From contig NZ_BDAZ01000001.1 of NCBI RefSeq assembly GCF_001612725.1, positions 62,001 through 126,000 on the forward strand: a DNA stretch of 64,000 bases. The letters run 5' to 3'. A program made the translations under genes and the position numbers. Source of the stretch: Nocardia anaemiae NBRC 100462. GTDB taxonomy: Bacteria > Actinomycetota > Actinomycetes > Mycobacteriales > Mycobacteriaceae. This document shows, piece by piece, positions 34,001 through 41,407 of this stretch (positions are counted from its first letter, which is position 1; each line of letters opens with the position of its first letter). A model generated the notes under the pieces. The model was not told where the DNA came from. It was given only the letters and a program-made list of their open reading frames with translations, and did not search any database.

Positions 34001-35975
34001 TAGTGTCCGATTTCGCATTCAACGCGATGGAGTTGACCATCGCGTTGAACCGGTCATCGTGGGCGCGCAGGGCGTTGAGAACCTGCCATACCACCTTGAA
34101 GCGGCGATTGTCCGATAATGCCTGCGAGGGGGAAACCCCTGCGGGGACCGCGACGGGCAGGATGATGTAGCCATAGTCCTTGCCGTCTGACCTACGCATT
34201 ACCCGGCCCACAGACTGGACGACGTCGACCACCGAGTTGCGCGGGTTGAGGAACATCACAGCATCCAGAGCGGGCACATCCACGCCTTCGGACAGACAGC
34301 GCGCATTGGTGAGGATCCGGCACTCGCCCTCGGGGACCGGCGCCTTGAGCCAGGACAATTCGGCATTGCGCTGCAGGGCGTTGAAAGTGCCGTCTACGTG
34401 GCGCACCACGCAGCGTAGGTCGCGGTTGGTGTTGTCGGCGGCTTGGCCGTCGTTCTCGTTGTCAGCGAGCAGATCCCGGTAGGCATCGACCACGGCGGGG
34501 AACACGTCGGCGACCTGTTTGGAGGCGGCGATATCCTTGGCAAACACAACCGCCCGGCGCATCGGTGGCTCGCCGGGAGCGAATCCGATGCCGTCCGGGG
34601 TCCTCCCGGCCCGTTTGGCCAGACCGTTCCAGCAGCCGACGATTTTCGACGCGTCGTCCAGGCGTAGCTCGCTAAATTCTCCGGCGAGCTGGGTTTGCAT
34701 CGGCGAAGCGATCAGTTGCTCGTCGACGGTCAGCACGATCACCTTGTAGTCGGTGAGCCGACCATGTTCGACCGCCTCCCCGAACGAGAGCCGATGGAAC
34801 TCAGGACCGTATTTGGTCTCATCATCCATGGAGGTCACTTCAGCCGAGTGTTCCTCGGCCTGCTCGCGAACCTTCTCGTCGAACAAGCGCGGGGTCGCGG
34901 TCATGTAGAGGCGGCGATCGGCGCCGAGGTAGTCGGCGTCGTGGACGCGTTGGAAGTTCGACTCTTCGACCCCGAACAATTTCACACCGGTAGTGCGGTG
35001 TGCTTCGTCGCAGATAGCAAGGTCGAACCGATCTACCCCGTTCTGCTGCGCGGCGGCGACGACGGGCAGGGACTGGTAAGTGGTGAACACAACCGTCAGG
35101 CCCTTGGCGCGCTTGCGACGTCCCATTTCGGTGGCGAGCTTGCCGGGATCGGTGGTGACCGGGATCGCGACGTCATGGATGCCCAAGTCCTCGGCCGAGC
35201 GCGAAACCTTGGTATCCGAGCACACTGCGAACGCCCGTAGGTCCAGCTGCGTCTGCGCGGTCCATTCCCGCAACGTTTGCGCGAGTAGCGAAATCGAGGG
35301 CACCGCGAACAAAACCCGGGCACTGCCTCCATTTTCGACAGCGGTGCGTTCGGCGATCTTCAAAGCGGTGAACGTCTTGCCGGTGCCGCAGGCCATGATC
35401 AGTTTGCCGCGGTCACTGCCGGCCTCGAACCCGGCGAACACAGCGTCGATAGCGTCTTGCTGGTAGGGGCGGGGACCATGACGCTTCGCCTCCGACAAGT
35501 CGACGCGCAGCTCACCAGCTGGCCAGGCGATGTTCCAGTCGATCGGGGACTCGGCGATCTCGGCCAGCCCGATCCGCTGCACTGGAGTGATTTGGTCTTC
35601 GAGCGCGTCCTCTGCGTTGCGGCTCCACCGGTCGGTGGTGGAGATGATCACCCGGTTTGTGAACGGCTTCTTCCCTGACGCGGTGAAGAACGAGTCGATG
35701 TCGACTTTGGAGAGGGTATGGCTGGGCTCGTAGAACTTGCACTGGATCGCGGTGTACTCGCCAGTATCTCGTTCACGGGCCACCAGGTCGATCCCGGTGT
35801 CCGGTTTACCGGCGCGGCCCGGCCAATCGATCCACCGCCACACGGCATCGTACTGCTGGGCCAGCATCGGGTCCAGCTCGAAGTAGCGGACCATCAAATG
35901 CTCGAACTTCGTGCCCCGCTCCGAGTTCGACGGCGCCTGCCGGAACGCCTCGATGACTTCGTGGACAGAACCCAT
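31035..35975 (-). CDS. Single-chain type ISP restriction-modification enzyme
   Basis: A 1,646-residue enzyme combining all functions of a type ISP system. Order: Mrr-like nuclease (TGIDLVARE with Asp63, IQCKF with Lys80), SF2 helicase/translocase (Walker A CGTGKT near 200, CDEAH near 325, SVGRVMRR further on), helical coupler, N6-adenine methyltransferase (LDPFTGTGTF near 915, GNPPY near 1027), and a C-terminal target-recognition region. It should methylate one strand and cut unmodified DNA after translocation. GGAGG lies 9 bases before the ATG. No frameshift is evident, so it looks intact. No partner genes are needed. Confidence 0.9.
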   Translation of the reverse strand: MGSVHEVIEAFRQAPSNSERGTKFEHLMVRYFELDPMLAQQYDAVWRWIDWPGRAGKPDTGIDLVARERDTGEYTAIQCKFYEPSHTLSKVDIDSFFTASGKKPFTNRVIISTTDRWSRNAEDALEDQITPVQRIGLAEIAESPIDWNIAWPAGELRVDLSEAKRHGPRPYQQDAIDAVFAGFEAGSDRGKLIMACGTGKTFTALKIAERTAVENGGSARVLFAVPSISLLAQTLREWTAQTQLDLRAFAVCSDTKVSRSAEDLGIHDVAIPVTTDPGKLATEMGRRKRAKGLTVVFTTYQSLPVVAAAQQNGVDRFDLAICDEAHRTTGVKLFGVEESNFQRVHDADYLGADRRLYMTATPRLFDEKVREQAEEHSAEVTSMDDETKYGPEFHRLSFGEAVEHGRLTDYKVIVLTVDEQLIASPMQTQLAGEFSELRLDDASKIVGCWNGLAKRAGRTPDGIGFAPGEPPMRRAVVFAKDIAASKQVADVFPAVVDAYRDLLADNENDGQAADNTNRDLRCVVRHVDGTFNALQRNAELSWLKAPVPEGECRILTNARCLSEGVDVPALDAVMFLNPRNSVVDVVQSVGRVMRRSDGKDYGYIILPVAVPAGVSPSQALSDNRRFKVVWQVLNALRAHDDRFNAMVNSIALNAKSDTKTGKGSDQLMGGHIGPTTDGHESVGHGASTTSDTSESTPDSGGQMATQMALFSLSEWQEAIIAKIVDKVGTRAYWEDWASDVADIAAAQITRIGALLDTADPAVAAAFEQFLQGLRDNLNDSISRDDAISMLSQHLITKPVFDALFADHNFASHNPVSRVMQTMVDRLGDSGLEAETAKLQGFYDSVRVRAGEVTTAAGKQKVIAELYEKFFRIGFKKQSEALGIVYTPVEIVDFILHAADDASRAAFGRGLTDEGVHVLDPFTGTGTFMSRLLQSGLIQPNDLARKYTNELHANEIMLLAYYIAAVNIESTYHALLNRESPSAYTPFEGIVLADTFQITEDGDSLDAVMFPQNNDRIVRQLSTPINVVIGNPPYSVGQTSANDANANLAYPTLDKRIEHTYAARSSAGLKRNLYDSYVRAFRWATDRIGESGVVAFVSNGGWIDSNSGDGIRLSLADEYSRIYVYNLRGNQRTAGELSRKEGGKVFGSGSRNTVAILVGVKNPSHTGPCQIHYRDIGDYRTRDDKLRIVNDSTLDTIDWQTITPNAHGDWINHRSDEFESWPAIGNKDNVDLSPAVFAMYSLGLGTNRDPWCYNFSRTTLNKSVTTMIDAYEATRAELRTYQSAHGIAKLTPANIGDLLKAGAIDNADRRVSWGRDLKTSLSRDRAISFDADSERISAYRPWTKQVSYFHRNLNNMVYKLPSIFPTPDHTNLGIVLTGPSSHYEFTPFITDLLPDLHLLDTGQYFPRWTYEKATPREGELDLTCDSDDAIDAHGYRRIDNITDDILTHYQDTMGQQVTRDDIFFYVYGLLHDPAYREVYAADLQKMLPHIPTPKTRERFEQLATAGRALSNLHVDYEKVAPYDLDVQLKPGANAEDPATWRVLKMKWGKTKDPETGKNVDDRTTIIYNPKITIAGIPADAERYMLGPRSALAWIIDRYQVKSDPASGIINDPNDWCDEHDSPTYIVDLIRRVTHVAVETMKIVDSLK

Positions 35976-36500
35976 GAAAGACCGACCTCCCGCACCGACA
36001 ACCGTGTTCAGATCATCTTGCCCAACCTGACACACGCATGACCGCACAGGTTCATATTCCGCGAGCCTCCGCAGGGTCTCGACCCCCGACTACGGAGCAT
36101 GAAACTGGGCGCAGCTCGTCCAGTGTCCTCCCTCAGTGCTTCGGCGTAATCAGCTACGCCATCTTGCTTTGTTCTGGGCGGGGCAGGCCCATCACGCACA
36201 GCCACACATGAAATCATCAGAGACGCAACAACGCTCGCGATTCACAGAATCAGGTCAACCGGTATCAATCCGGCGTCATCCCCGGCACCCGCCGTCGCCG
36301 ACGCACTCAGCTTCTCCGCCACGCACATGACCTGGGTATGGGCCGAGGCCAGCGGAGGCTGGACGACCTACTCCGCACGAGAAATTAGCCCCGCTCAACC
36401 AGGCGAGCAGAAGGGAATACAGACCAGTTGGAGACGGGTCCTTACTCGTAGAACCTGCGTTGGCGATAGTGTGCAGGGTTTATCGGTCGTTGACGACATA
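35976..36500. other. Intergenic region between restriction enzyme and acetyltransferase
   Basis: About 525 bases between the divergent genes. No convincing gene, RNA gene or strong hairpin is seen; open frames here lack ribosome sites. Confidence 0.35.
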
Positions 36501-37118
36501 ATGGCGCTCGTGATTTCTGGAATCTCACTCGACGATATGACCGCTGGCGATGCGCCAATCGTCAACTCGTGGTTCAGGCATGACGAGGCCACCGTCGATG
36601 AGCTCTGGGTTCCACACGGCTATCGAGTCGATGACGAACGGTCTCAGGCTCATCAGGCCAAATCGCTGAAGCGCAAAGACCGCAGGGGCGAGATGGTTGA
36701 GCTGATCAGTACACACGCGTGGGTAGTCCGAGATCCTCACACAGATGCGCCGATCGGGTGGATCGCGGGGAAGGTGTGGCCGTGCCATGACCACTACAGC
36801 GACATCACTGAGGGCCAGATGCCCGGGGATGCCGACGATCTTCCGTCCGGGACATTCGAGCTGAATGTGGCTCCGTCGCACCGCGGTCAGGGATATGGGC
36901 CAGCTATGCTCACCGCAGTGGGGAACCACCGCATGCTGCGGAACACACAGCTCTGGCTAGGCATCGCTGTCAAGAATGTGCCCAGCCAGACCGCCGCCAA
37001 GCGCGCCGGATTCAAGCATGAATTCACGACGGCGCACTACCGGATCGAGGGCGGCGACGACCTCCGGATCGATTTGCAGAAGCACATGATGCACTTCCGT
37101 CGTATCGCGGCGGCCTAG
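36501..37118 (+). CDS. GNAT-family N-acetyltransferase
   Basis: A 205-residue acetyltransferase. The acetyl-CoA binding motif is clear (TFELNVAPSHRGQGYGPAML, about 118-137), followed by LGIAVKNVPSQTAAKRAGFK, the usual motif B region. The substrate cannot be predicted. ATG 36501 lacks a ribosome site, so it may be leaderless; the frame is open upstream to 36327. It is the last clear gene of the island. Confidence 0.75.
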   Translation: MALVISGISLDDMTAGDAPIVNSWFRHDEATVDELWVPHGYRVDDERSQAHQAKSLKRKDRRGEMVELISTHAWVVRDPHTDAPIGWIAGKVWPCHDHYSDITEGQMPGDADDLPSGTFELNVAPSHRGQGYGPAMLTAVGNHRMLRNTQLWLGIAVKNVPSQTAAKRAGFKHEFTTAHYRIEGGDDLRIDLQKHMMHFRRIAAA

Positions 37119-37421
37119 ATCTCTTGCCTGCATCTCCTGCCTCCCGTGAGATCAGGCATGCGCGGCAGCTGGAGCTCAACGGCATCCCTGAGCTTCCATG
37201 TCGAGGACAGTTGCGGTTCAAATGGTGGTGGATGGCGGTGGCGCTGATCGTGTCCGCTCCAACCCGGATCACGTTTTCGATGGTGCACGGTGCACCAGGT
37301 CTTGGCCAGTTCGGTCAGCGCTCTGCGAAGGTGTTTCTCGCAGTCAATGCTGGGTCAGCCCGAATGCTGCCGCTGGCAACAGCGGCGGACAGTGTCGCAA
37401 CTCACTCGCGTGTGATCTTAA
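37119..37421. other. Island right flank without a clear gene
   Basis: About 300 bases with mixed composition and no supported gene; the island-chromosome junction probably lies just to the right, near 37,550. Confidence 0.35.
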
Positions 37422-37715
37422 TCATATATGTGGGCGATCTTGGCTACGAAAAGGAACATGGTGCCGATCTGCGACGAAACCAGCGTATCCAGAGCTTCGC
37501 TGCGCTAAAGCGACACGACCTGCGGGGGACACGGCCTGTGCCGCGACTTCGCCGGTACTCATTCCGTCGTCCGCGACCAACACCCGCAGCACCCGAGCCC
37601 GCACTTCCGCACCAACGTCTCGGACGCGGCACCGCTGACCTTCGAGCAGGGCGCCAATCCGTCGGTGCGTGCCCAAGCGCCGCATCACCCGGTCCCGCAT
37701 CATTCCCATTCGCAC
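37422..37715 (-). pseudogene. Truncated DUF4244-like tad-operon gene
   Basis: A 97-codon frame with GTG 37715 and GAGAGGGGA six bases upstream. Residues 47-58 read VADDGMSTGEVA, close to the DDGMSTAEYA start of the hydrophobic part of DUF4244 proteins, small pilin-like proteins encoded after tadC (Rv3656c type). The expected transmembrane stretch does not follow; the sequence becomes polar and basic (AQAVSPAGRVALAQRSSG). The change falls at about 37,548-37,556 and could be the island insertion point. It might alternatively be a chance match in a degenerate region. Confidence 0.45.
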
Positions 37716-38192
37716 CGTCTTCCCCTCTCATTCCCGCCCGCGCGGCCACTCCGCGCCGACACGCTTTTCCCCGCCACGCACTGCCCAGCTCCGCGCCACA
37801 CGGCCCGACCCTCCGGAGCGCAGCACTACTGCGCGGCGGGATCGTTCGCAGCTCAACACCGGTTCGCCCAGGCACCACCAGGTCGACAATGTCTTGCGGA
37901 GGTGGCCTCGGATCGGTGCTGTTTCGCACCGCGAATTCCGGCTCGGCGGTTCCGCGCTGCGGCGTGCTCGCAGCAGCCCACCTCACAGAAGTCGGCAGAA
38001 GAGGCGGGTGACGAGGCCGACCAAGACAGAGGCCACGAGGCGGCAGAGTTGCGCCTCGCTCAGTTATCTCCGAATCGGTGGCGCATGGCGCTGCGGCGTC
38101 CGTAGTAGCCGCGCGGTCCGGGCGGGCAGTGCCTCGCTCGATCGTGCGCGTACCCGTGGCTCGCGGTGCGGTACTTCCCTGCCGTGCTGTTC
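37716..38192 (-). other. Degenerate GC-rich stretch downstream of tadC
   Basis: No standard gene is supported. An ATG overlapping the tadC stop opens a long but low-complexity Arg/Pro/Ala frame. Another frame ends at 37983 with VLVGLVTRLFCRLL and a stop, resembling the tadC end VVIGLASRVLGDGLL and a stop. This suggests a decayed repeat of the operon junction. The TadE and TadF genes usually found here are absent. Confidence 0.4.
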
Positions 38193-38810
38193 TCATAGCA
38201 GTCCATCTCCGAGGACGCGGCTGGCGAGGCCTATTACTACGGGGACGATGCCGAGGCAGACGAAGGCCGGGAGGAAGCAGAGGCCCAGGGGGCCGCCTAT
38301 CAGGACTCCGGCACGTTCGGCGCGGGCGGCGGCCGCGTCTTCTACTCCACTCCGGTGCTGTTCGGCCAGTTCGCCGACGGCGGTGGCGAGTGAGGCGCCG
38401 GAGCGGGCGGAGCGCCTGGCCATACGTGCCAGCGACTCGACCTCCTCGGCCCCCGGTTGGTCTGCGCCGTCGCGGGCCACCTGGTCCCAAGCGGTTGCCG
38501 CGTCCGCACCGAGTGCCAGCAGCTCGGCTGCCTTGCCCAACGCCGCGCCGAGAGCTGGCGGCGCGCTGGGTGCCACCGCACGGGCTGCGGATGCCATCGG
38601 CAGCCCAGCTCGCAGGCAGGCGGCCACCAGGTCGAATACCGAGGCTACGGCCAGCGGATCGCTGTTGGCACCGCGCGAAGATGCCGAGGCGACCGGCTGC
38701 GGGCCAACCACTCGTAGTGCCCGCAATCGCCGATTCACCGCAACTCGTCCAGGCGACACGACCAATGCCATCGCGAGCAAAAGCACTGGAGCACTGGTGA
38801 TTTCAGTCAT
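38193..38810 (-). CDS. TadC-like pilus assembly inner-membrane protein
   Basis: A 205-residue type II secretion F-domain protein, shorter than typical TadC but like the actinobacterial form. It has an N-terminal membrane segment (APVLLLAMALVVSPG), a cytosolic F domain (FDLVAACLRAGLPMASAARA) and C-terminal membrane helices (PLGLCFLPAFVCLGIVPVVIGLA). It should form the platform of a Tad-type pilus with TadB. ATG 38810 has AAGGAG six bases upstream. tadB ends 39 bases before. Confidence 0.8.
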   Translation of the reverse strand: MTEITSAPVLLLAMALVVSPGRVAVNRRLRALRVVGPQPVASASSRGANSDPLAVASVFDLVAACLRAGLPMASAARAVAPSAPPALGAALGKAAELLALGADAATAWDQVARDGADQPGAEEVESLARMARRSARSGASLATAVGELAEQHRSGVEDAAAARAERAGVLIGGPLGLCFLPAFVCLGIVPVVIGLASRVLGDGLL

Positions 38811-38849
38811 TCGCAACTCCTTCACATGGGTGCGTCCAGGAGATTTTTT

Positions 38850-39641
38850 TCACGCGAATACCTTTCGCGTGATCGCGTCGGTCCACAGCAAGCCGATGCA
38901 CGCCAGTGCTGCGCCGAGTGGCAGCAGCACTGTCCCGGCGCCCGGGCTCAGCAGTACGTGCAGTGGCGCGGCACCCATCAATTGGCCGAGGCCGATACCC
39001 AAGACCGGCAGGCCCGCCAGGACCGCCGCAGTGGCGCGCGCACCGGCCAGTGCGGCAGTGGTGCGCGTGCGGAAGCGAATGCGCCCCAATAGGTCCATGC
39101 GAGCGGCCGCGAGTAGCTCCGCAAGGGCGAGACCGTGATGCTCGGCGACCTGCCAAGCGTCGGCAATCCTGGCGAGTTCGGCGGCGACGATGGAATCGGG
39201 ATCGCGCAACCCATCCGCGCCGGAGCCGCCGAGCCTGCTGCGCGCCGCGCTCACCGCGAAGGCACGTGCGGCCTCCCCGCGCGACTCCTGCGCGGCAACC
39301 TCCGCCGCCGCACTCGGATGCGCACCTACCCGCAACTCCCCGATTACGGCCCCGAGCGCGTCCAACAGATAGGCGCACTCCGCACTGCGCCGCCGCTCCC
39401 ACCTCGCCCGCCGCACCCGAAAACCGACGGTTCCCCCGACCAACACCGCCGCAACCAACGGCCCGACACCAACGGCCGATGCCCCCACGATGACAACCCC
39501 GAACGCCACTCCAAACGCACTGCCCCGCCAAAGCTTTCGAGCATCGCCTGACGCCGTGAACAGTCTGACGAACCGGCGCCGCGAACTCGGCGGCGGCACC
39601 AGTAAAACCCCGATCGCCAGACACACCAGTCCCGCGATCAT
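38850..39641 (-). CDS. TadB-like pilus assembly inner-membrane protein
   Basis: A 263-residue F-domain protein: N-terminal membrane segment (MIAGLVCLAIGVLLVPP), two further hydrophobic segments near 40-75 (FGVAFGVVIVGASAVGVGPL), cytosolic domain (LLDALGAVIGELRVGAHPSA) and C-terminal helices (TVLLPLGAALACIGLLW). Partner of TadC and the TadA ATPase. Its ATG overlaps the stop of a micro-ORF by four bases (ATGA), so it is translationally chained to the genes before it. Confidence 0.8.
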   Translation of the reverse strand: MIAGLVCLAIGVLLVPPPSSRRRFVRLFTASGDARKLWRGSAFGVAFGVVIVGASAVGVGPLVAAVLVGGTVGFRVRRARWERRRSAECAYLLDALGAVIGELRVGAHPSAAAEVAAQESRGEAARAFAVSAARSRLGGSGADGLRDPDSIVAAELARIADAWQVAEHHGLALAELLAAARMDLLGRIRFRTRTTAALAGARATAAVLAGLPVLGIGLGQLMGAAPLHVLLSPGAGTVLLPLGAALACIGLLWTDAITRKVFA

Positions 39642-39721
39642 CGACCCAGCCGTTCGCTGGCCAGCCCTCGCGACCGCGCCATCCGACTAGCAATTCCCGA
39701 GTGCATCGCCGCCGTCATCAT
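39638..39721 (-). CDS. Micro-ORF 2 between tadA and tadB
   Basis: A 27-codon frame (MMTAAMHSGIASRMARSRGL plus ASERLGR) that starts with an ATGA overlap on micro-ORF 1 and ends with an ATGA overlap on tadB. Its last residues SERLGR echo the TadA end SERLDR. It could be a translational-coupling device or a decayed duplicate of a gene junction rather than a functional peptide. Confidence 0.35.
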   Translation of the reverse strand: MMTAAMHSGIASRMARSRGLASERLGR

Positions 39722-39834
39722 CGGTCGAGCCGCCCGCGAAACAGGCACGGCGTCAGTGCGGTTGAAGCTGAGCGCATGCTCGACAACGAAGCCCTCCACG
39801 CTGAACGCGCCCAGCGCGCCATCGCCGCATTCAT
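39718..39834 (-). CDS. Micro-ORF 1 between tadA and tadB
   Basis: A 38-codon frame (MNAAMARWARSAWRASLSSM, ending RGRLDR) whose ATG overlaps the tadA stop as ATGA and whose stop overlaps the next micro-ORF the same way. The end repeats the TadA C-terminal residues RLDR and stop. The junction DNA at 39,709-39,727 and 39,820-39,840 is nearly the same, pointing to a local duplication. Confidence 0.35.
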   Translation of the reverse strand: MNAAMARWARSAWRASLSSMRSASTALTPCLFRGRLDR

Positions 39835-41018
39835 CGGTCGAGTCGTTCGGAGAGGAGACGGGTGAGGGCGGAGGAGGCTGGGGTGGGGGCTCGGTCGGCG
39901 TGCCAGGCGGCGGTTATGGTGACGCGGCCTTGGCGGTCGCGCTCTACGATGCCGATTTCGCGGAGGCCGCGGGAGCCGTCGGCTCGGCGGTGGACGTGCA
40001 GGACGACTTGGACGGCGGCGGCGAGTTGGCTGTGGAGGGCGGCTCGGTCCATACCGCCCAGTGCGGCAAGGGCTTCCAGGCGGGCGGGCACCTCACGGGG
40101 TGAGTTCGCGTGGACCGTGCCCGCGCCGCCGTCGTGGCCGGTGTTGAGGGCGGTCAGCAGGTCGACTACCTCGGCACCGCGGACCTCGCCGACGACGATT
40201 CGGTCGGGACGCATGCGCAGGGCCTGCCGGACCAGGTCGCGGACGGTCACCGCGCCGACGCCCTCGACATTCGCGGTGCGCGCGACCAGGCGCACGACGT
40301 GCGGGTGCGGTGGCGCCAGTTCGGCGGCGTCTTCGACGCAGATGATGCGTTCGTCGGCGGCGACCTTGGCCAGTAGGCCGGACAGCAGCGTCGTCTTGCC
40401 CGCGCCGGTTCCGCCGACCACCAGGAAGGCGAGTCTGGCCCGAATGATCTGCTCCAGTAGGAGTTTCGCTTCGGCGGGTACCGCACCCGCCGCGGCGAGC
40501 GCGTCCAGTCCCTGTGTTGCCGGACGCAGCACGCGCAGCGATAGACAGGTGCCGCCGTGCGCCACCGGGGCCAAGACGGCGTGCAGCCGGACTCCGAACG
40601 AATCCCCCAGTGCCGCTTCCCTGCCGGACAATCTGCCATCCACCCACGGCTGCGCATCGTCGAGGCGCCGCCCGGCCGACAGCGCCAACCGCTGTGCCAG
40701 CCGACGCACCGCCGCCTCATCAGGAAAGACGACCGAGGTTCGTTCCAGCCCATGGCCCCGATCGATCCACACCGCATCCGGCGCGGTCACCAGGACATCG
40801 GCGACCCGCGGATCCTGCAGGAGCGGCTCCAACAACCCCGCCCCGGTCATCTCGGTCTGCAACAACCGCAATGCTCGCAGCAGATCGGTATCACCGAGCA
40901 CGCCACCGGCCTCGGCCCGGATAGCCGCCGCGACCTGCGCCGGATCCGCATCCCCCGACGCCCCGGACAGCCGCTCCCGCACCCGGTCCAACAACTCCGA
41001 CGTAACCAACGCACTCAC
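39831..41018 (-). CDS. tadA: TadA/CpaF-type pilus assembly ATPase
   Basis: A 395-residue secretion ATPase with Walker A GGTGAGKT, an ERIICVEDAAEL Asp box, a MRPDRIVVGEVRGAEV Walker B segment and a TGHDGGAGTVHANSP His box, all typical of TadA/CpaF. It should power Tad pilus assembly at the inner membrane. GTG 41018 has GGGGAGGGG five bases upstream and overlaps the stop of the 130-residue gene (GTGA). Homologous by position and motifs to Rv3659c. Confidence 0.9.
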   Translation of the reverse strand: MSALVTSELLDRVRERLSGASGDADPAQVAAAIRAEAGGVLGDTDLLRALRLLQTEMTGAGLLEPLLQDPRVADVLVTAPDAVWIDRGHGLERTSVVFPDEAAVRRLAQRLALSAGRRLDDAQPWVDGRLSGREAALGDSFGVRLHAVLAPVAHGGTCLSLRVLRPATQGLDALAAAGAVPAEAKLLLEQIIRARLAFLVVGGTGAGKTTLLSGLLAKVAADERIICVEDAAELAPPHPHVVRLVARTANVEGVGAVTVRDLVRQALRMRPDRIVVGEVRGAEVVDLLTALNTGHDGGAGTVHANSPREVPARLEALAALGGMDRAALHSQLAAAVQVVLHVHRRADGSRGLREIGIVERDRQGRVTITAAWHADRAPTPASSALTRLLSERLDR

Positions 41019-41407
41019 CGCGAACCCCTCCCCACCGAACCGTCGGCAATGGTCTCCCCCGACATCCGGCACATCGCCCACAGACTCGGAATCACAGATC
41101 GCCCATCGCCGAACACTTCACCCGAGAGCGCAGACCGCCCTATGCCGAGCACCGCACCTGACAGCGCAGACCGCCCAAGAGCGAACACCGTCGGAACTGC
41201 ATGCGCGGCGCTCCGATACCGCTGCAGCAGCATGTATTTCACCGGCCCCACGCGCCCCGGCACCGCGCGCCGCATTTCCATGCCCGCAGCGCTGAACCGA
41301 TCCAACAACTGCTGCAGCAGCTCGTACTTCACCCGCCCACGCGCCCTAGCGCCACACACCAGAGTCCCGCATCCGCGGCGCAACGACTCGGACGTGACCG
41401 CACTCAT
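41015..41407 (-). CDS. 130-residue repeat-containing protein between ssd and tadA
   Basis: Not recognised. The frame runs exactly from an ATGA overlap with the ssd stop to a GTGA overlap with the tadA start, which strongly suggests it is translated. Its start (MSAVTSESLRR) mirrors the TadA start (MSALVTSELLDR), and it has internal repeats: VKYELLQQLLDRF and VKYMLLQRYRS, then GRSALSGAV and GRSALSGEV. It looks like a gene born from duplicated tadA 5' sequence. Function unknown; it has no signal peptide or clear membrane span. Confidence 0.5.
   Translation of the reverse strand: MSAVTSESLRRGCGTLVCGARARGRVKYELLQQLLDRFSAAGMEMRRAVPGRVGPVKYMLLQRYRSAAHAVPTVFALGRSALSGAVLGIGRSALSGEVFGDGRSVIPSLWAMCRMSGETIADGSVGRGSR

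Larger units (their letters stand above)
1..37550. mobile_element. Putative Tn554-type integrated island (left end outside window)
   Basis: Everything from the recombinase genes at the left edge to about 37,550 is accessory in character: tyrosine recombinases plus TnpC, HTH regulators, restriction-modification and nuclease genes, a resolvase relic, orphan ESX cargo and many unknown genes. To the right, gene content and order become the conserved actinobacterial tad-to-Rv3680 block. Parts of the island (HerA and methyltransferase genes, about 13.2-15.6 kb) are visibly richer in A+T than the tad genes. The right limit is placed where a DUF4244-like reading frame stops resembling its family. Tn554 elements lack terminal inverted repeats and none was found. 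It could be several nested islands. Confidence 0.45.

Noticed and set aside
37669..39138. Long plus-strand reading frame of Arg/Pro/Ala/Ser-rich sequence
   Set aside because: It lies opposite tadC and tadB, which have clear family motifs; the frame is a high-GC shadow.
39862..41295. Long plus-strand reading frame opposite tadA
   Set aside because: Composition is Arg/Ser/Thr-biased and the opposite strand encodes an unmistakable TadA ATPase.
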